Shown: in pieces, positions 63,863 to 64,000 of the stretch | How the letters are laid out: the number at the start of each line of letters is the position of its first letter | Position numbering within the stretch: position 1 is the first letter of the stretch | Assembly (NCBI RefSeq): GCF_963678635.1 | Contig: NC_087062.1 | Coordinates: 37,040,052-37,104,051, forward strand | Direction: 5' to 3' | Length of the DNA stretch: 64,000 bases | DNA from: Symsagittifera roscoffensis | Lineage: Eukaryota > Xenacoelomorpha > Acoela > Convolutidae | Notes under the pieces: model-generated | Told to the model about the DNA's origin: nothing | Seen by the model: the letters and a program-made list of their open reading frames with translations, nothing else | Database searches by the model: none | Translations under genes and position numbers: made by a program

Positions 63863-64000
63863 TCACTCCCAGGCGATTGGACAGGGATCTTGTGACAAGG
63901 AAGGGAGGGATCGGGGTGGACCCAAGGTGAACTGGGCCATATCTAGCAGGTCCGACTCTAGCTGGTTTATGTGTATCTGGAAGACACCATTTAGCCACTC
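63863..64000 (-). pseudogene. ORF-B piece at the window edge, just after the expected SGNH domain
   Basis: Minus-strand frame from the edge reads EWLNGVFQIHINQLESDLLD and stops at 63,863. The ORF-A equivalent directly after its SGNH block V reads RVFQERLDEMEVELFDTG. The match is short but in the right place. 63,652-63,862 is a Pro/Gly/Val-rich linker without a clear frame. Confidence 0.4.

Overview
This is eukaryotic DNA made almost entirely of mobile-element remains. I see no ordinary single-copy host gene, no rRNA or tRNA gene, no CRISPR array and no bacterial-style operon. The element families (a protein-primed-type family B DNA polymerase, a Ty3/gypsy retroelement, a small inverted-repeat transposon) point to an animal, most likely an invertebrate. 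A nematode is a guess from general impression, not a result. Nearly every coding region is broken by frameshifts and in-frame stops, so most entries are pseudogenes.

Layout. (1) 1-14,843 is AT-rich: three decayed copies of a Polinton/Maverick-like DNA polymerase gene (P1, P2, P3), shuffled with three non-coding repeat modules called here R2, R3 and R4. R3 carries a 12- or 11-unit minisatellite and is bordered by a 14-base palindrome. (2) 14,844-23,813 is a Ty3/gypsy gag-pol without recognisable LTRs: gag coiled coil, two zinc knuckles, protease, RT, RNase H, integrase. (3) 23,973-33,387, same strand and only 160 bp further on, is a very long decayed open frame (ORF-A). It starts with an SGNH-hydrolase domain and continues through several domains I do not recognise. 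(4) 31,136-43,074 is a direct duplication of about 5.9 kb of the 3' end of ORF-A plus flank. One copy carries a 454-bp inverted-repeat transposon with a clean empty site in the other copy. (5) 43,321-58,916 is a head-to-tail array of seven 2.2-kb units. (6) 56,851-64,000, minus strand, is ORF-B, a diverged homologue of ORF-A that runs off the right edge. The array units are copies of the 3' end of ORF-B.

How it fits together. ORF-A and ORF-B match in the same order over several kilobases, so they define one uncharacterised protein family. In ORF-A it lies directly behind a gypsy pol gene, where an env-like third ORF would be. If the two belong together, this is a very large LTR-type element (at least 18.5 kb here) carrying an SGNH esterase-like domain. 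That is the best candidate for something undescribed. The test is whether gypsy pol also lies beyond the right edge, upstream of ORF-B. In both lineages the 3' third of the gene has been duplicated in tandem from nearly the same internal point. In ORF-B this has grown into a young satellite-like array whose central units are the most alike.
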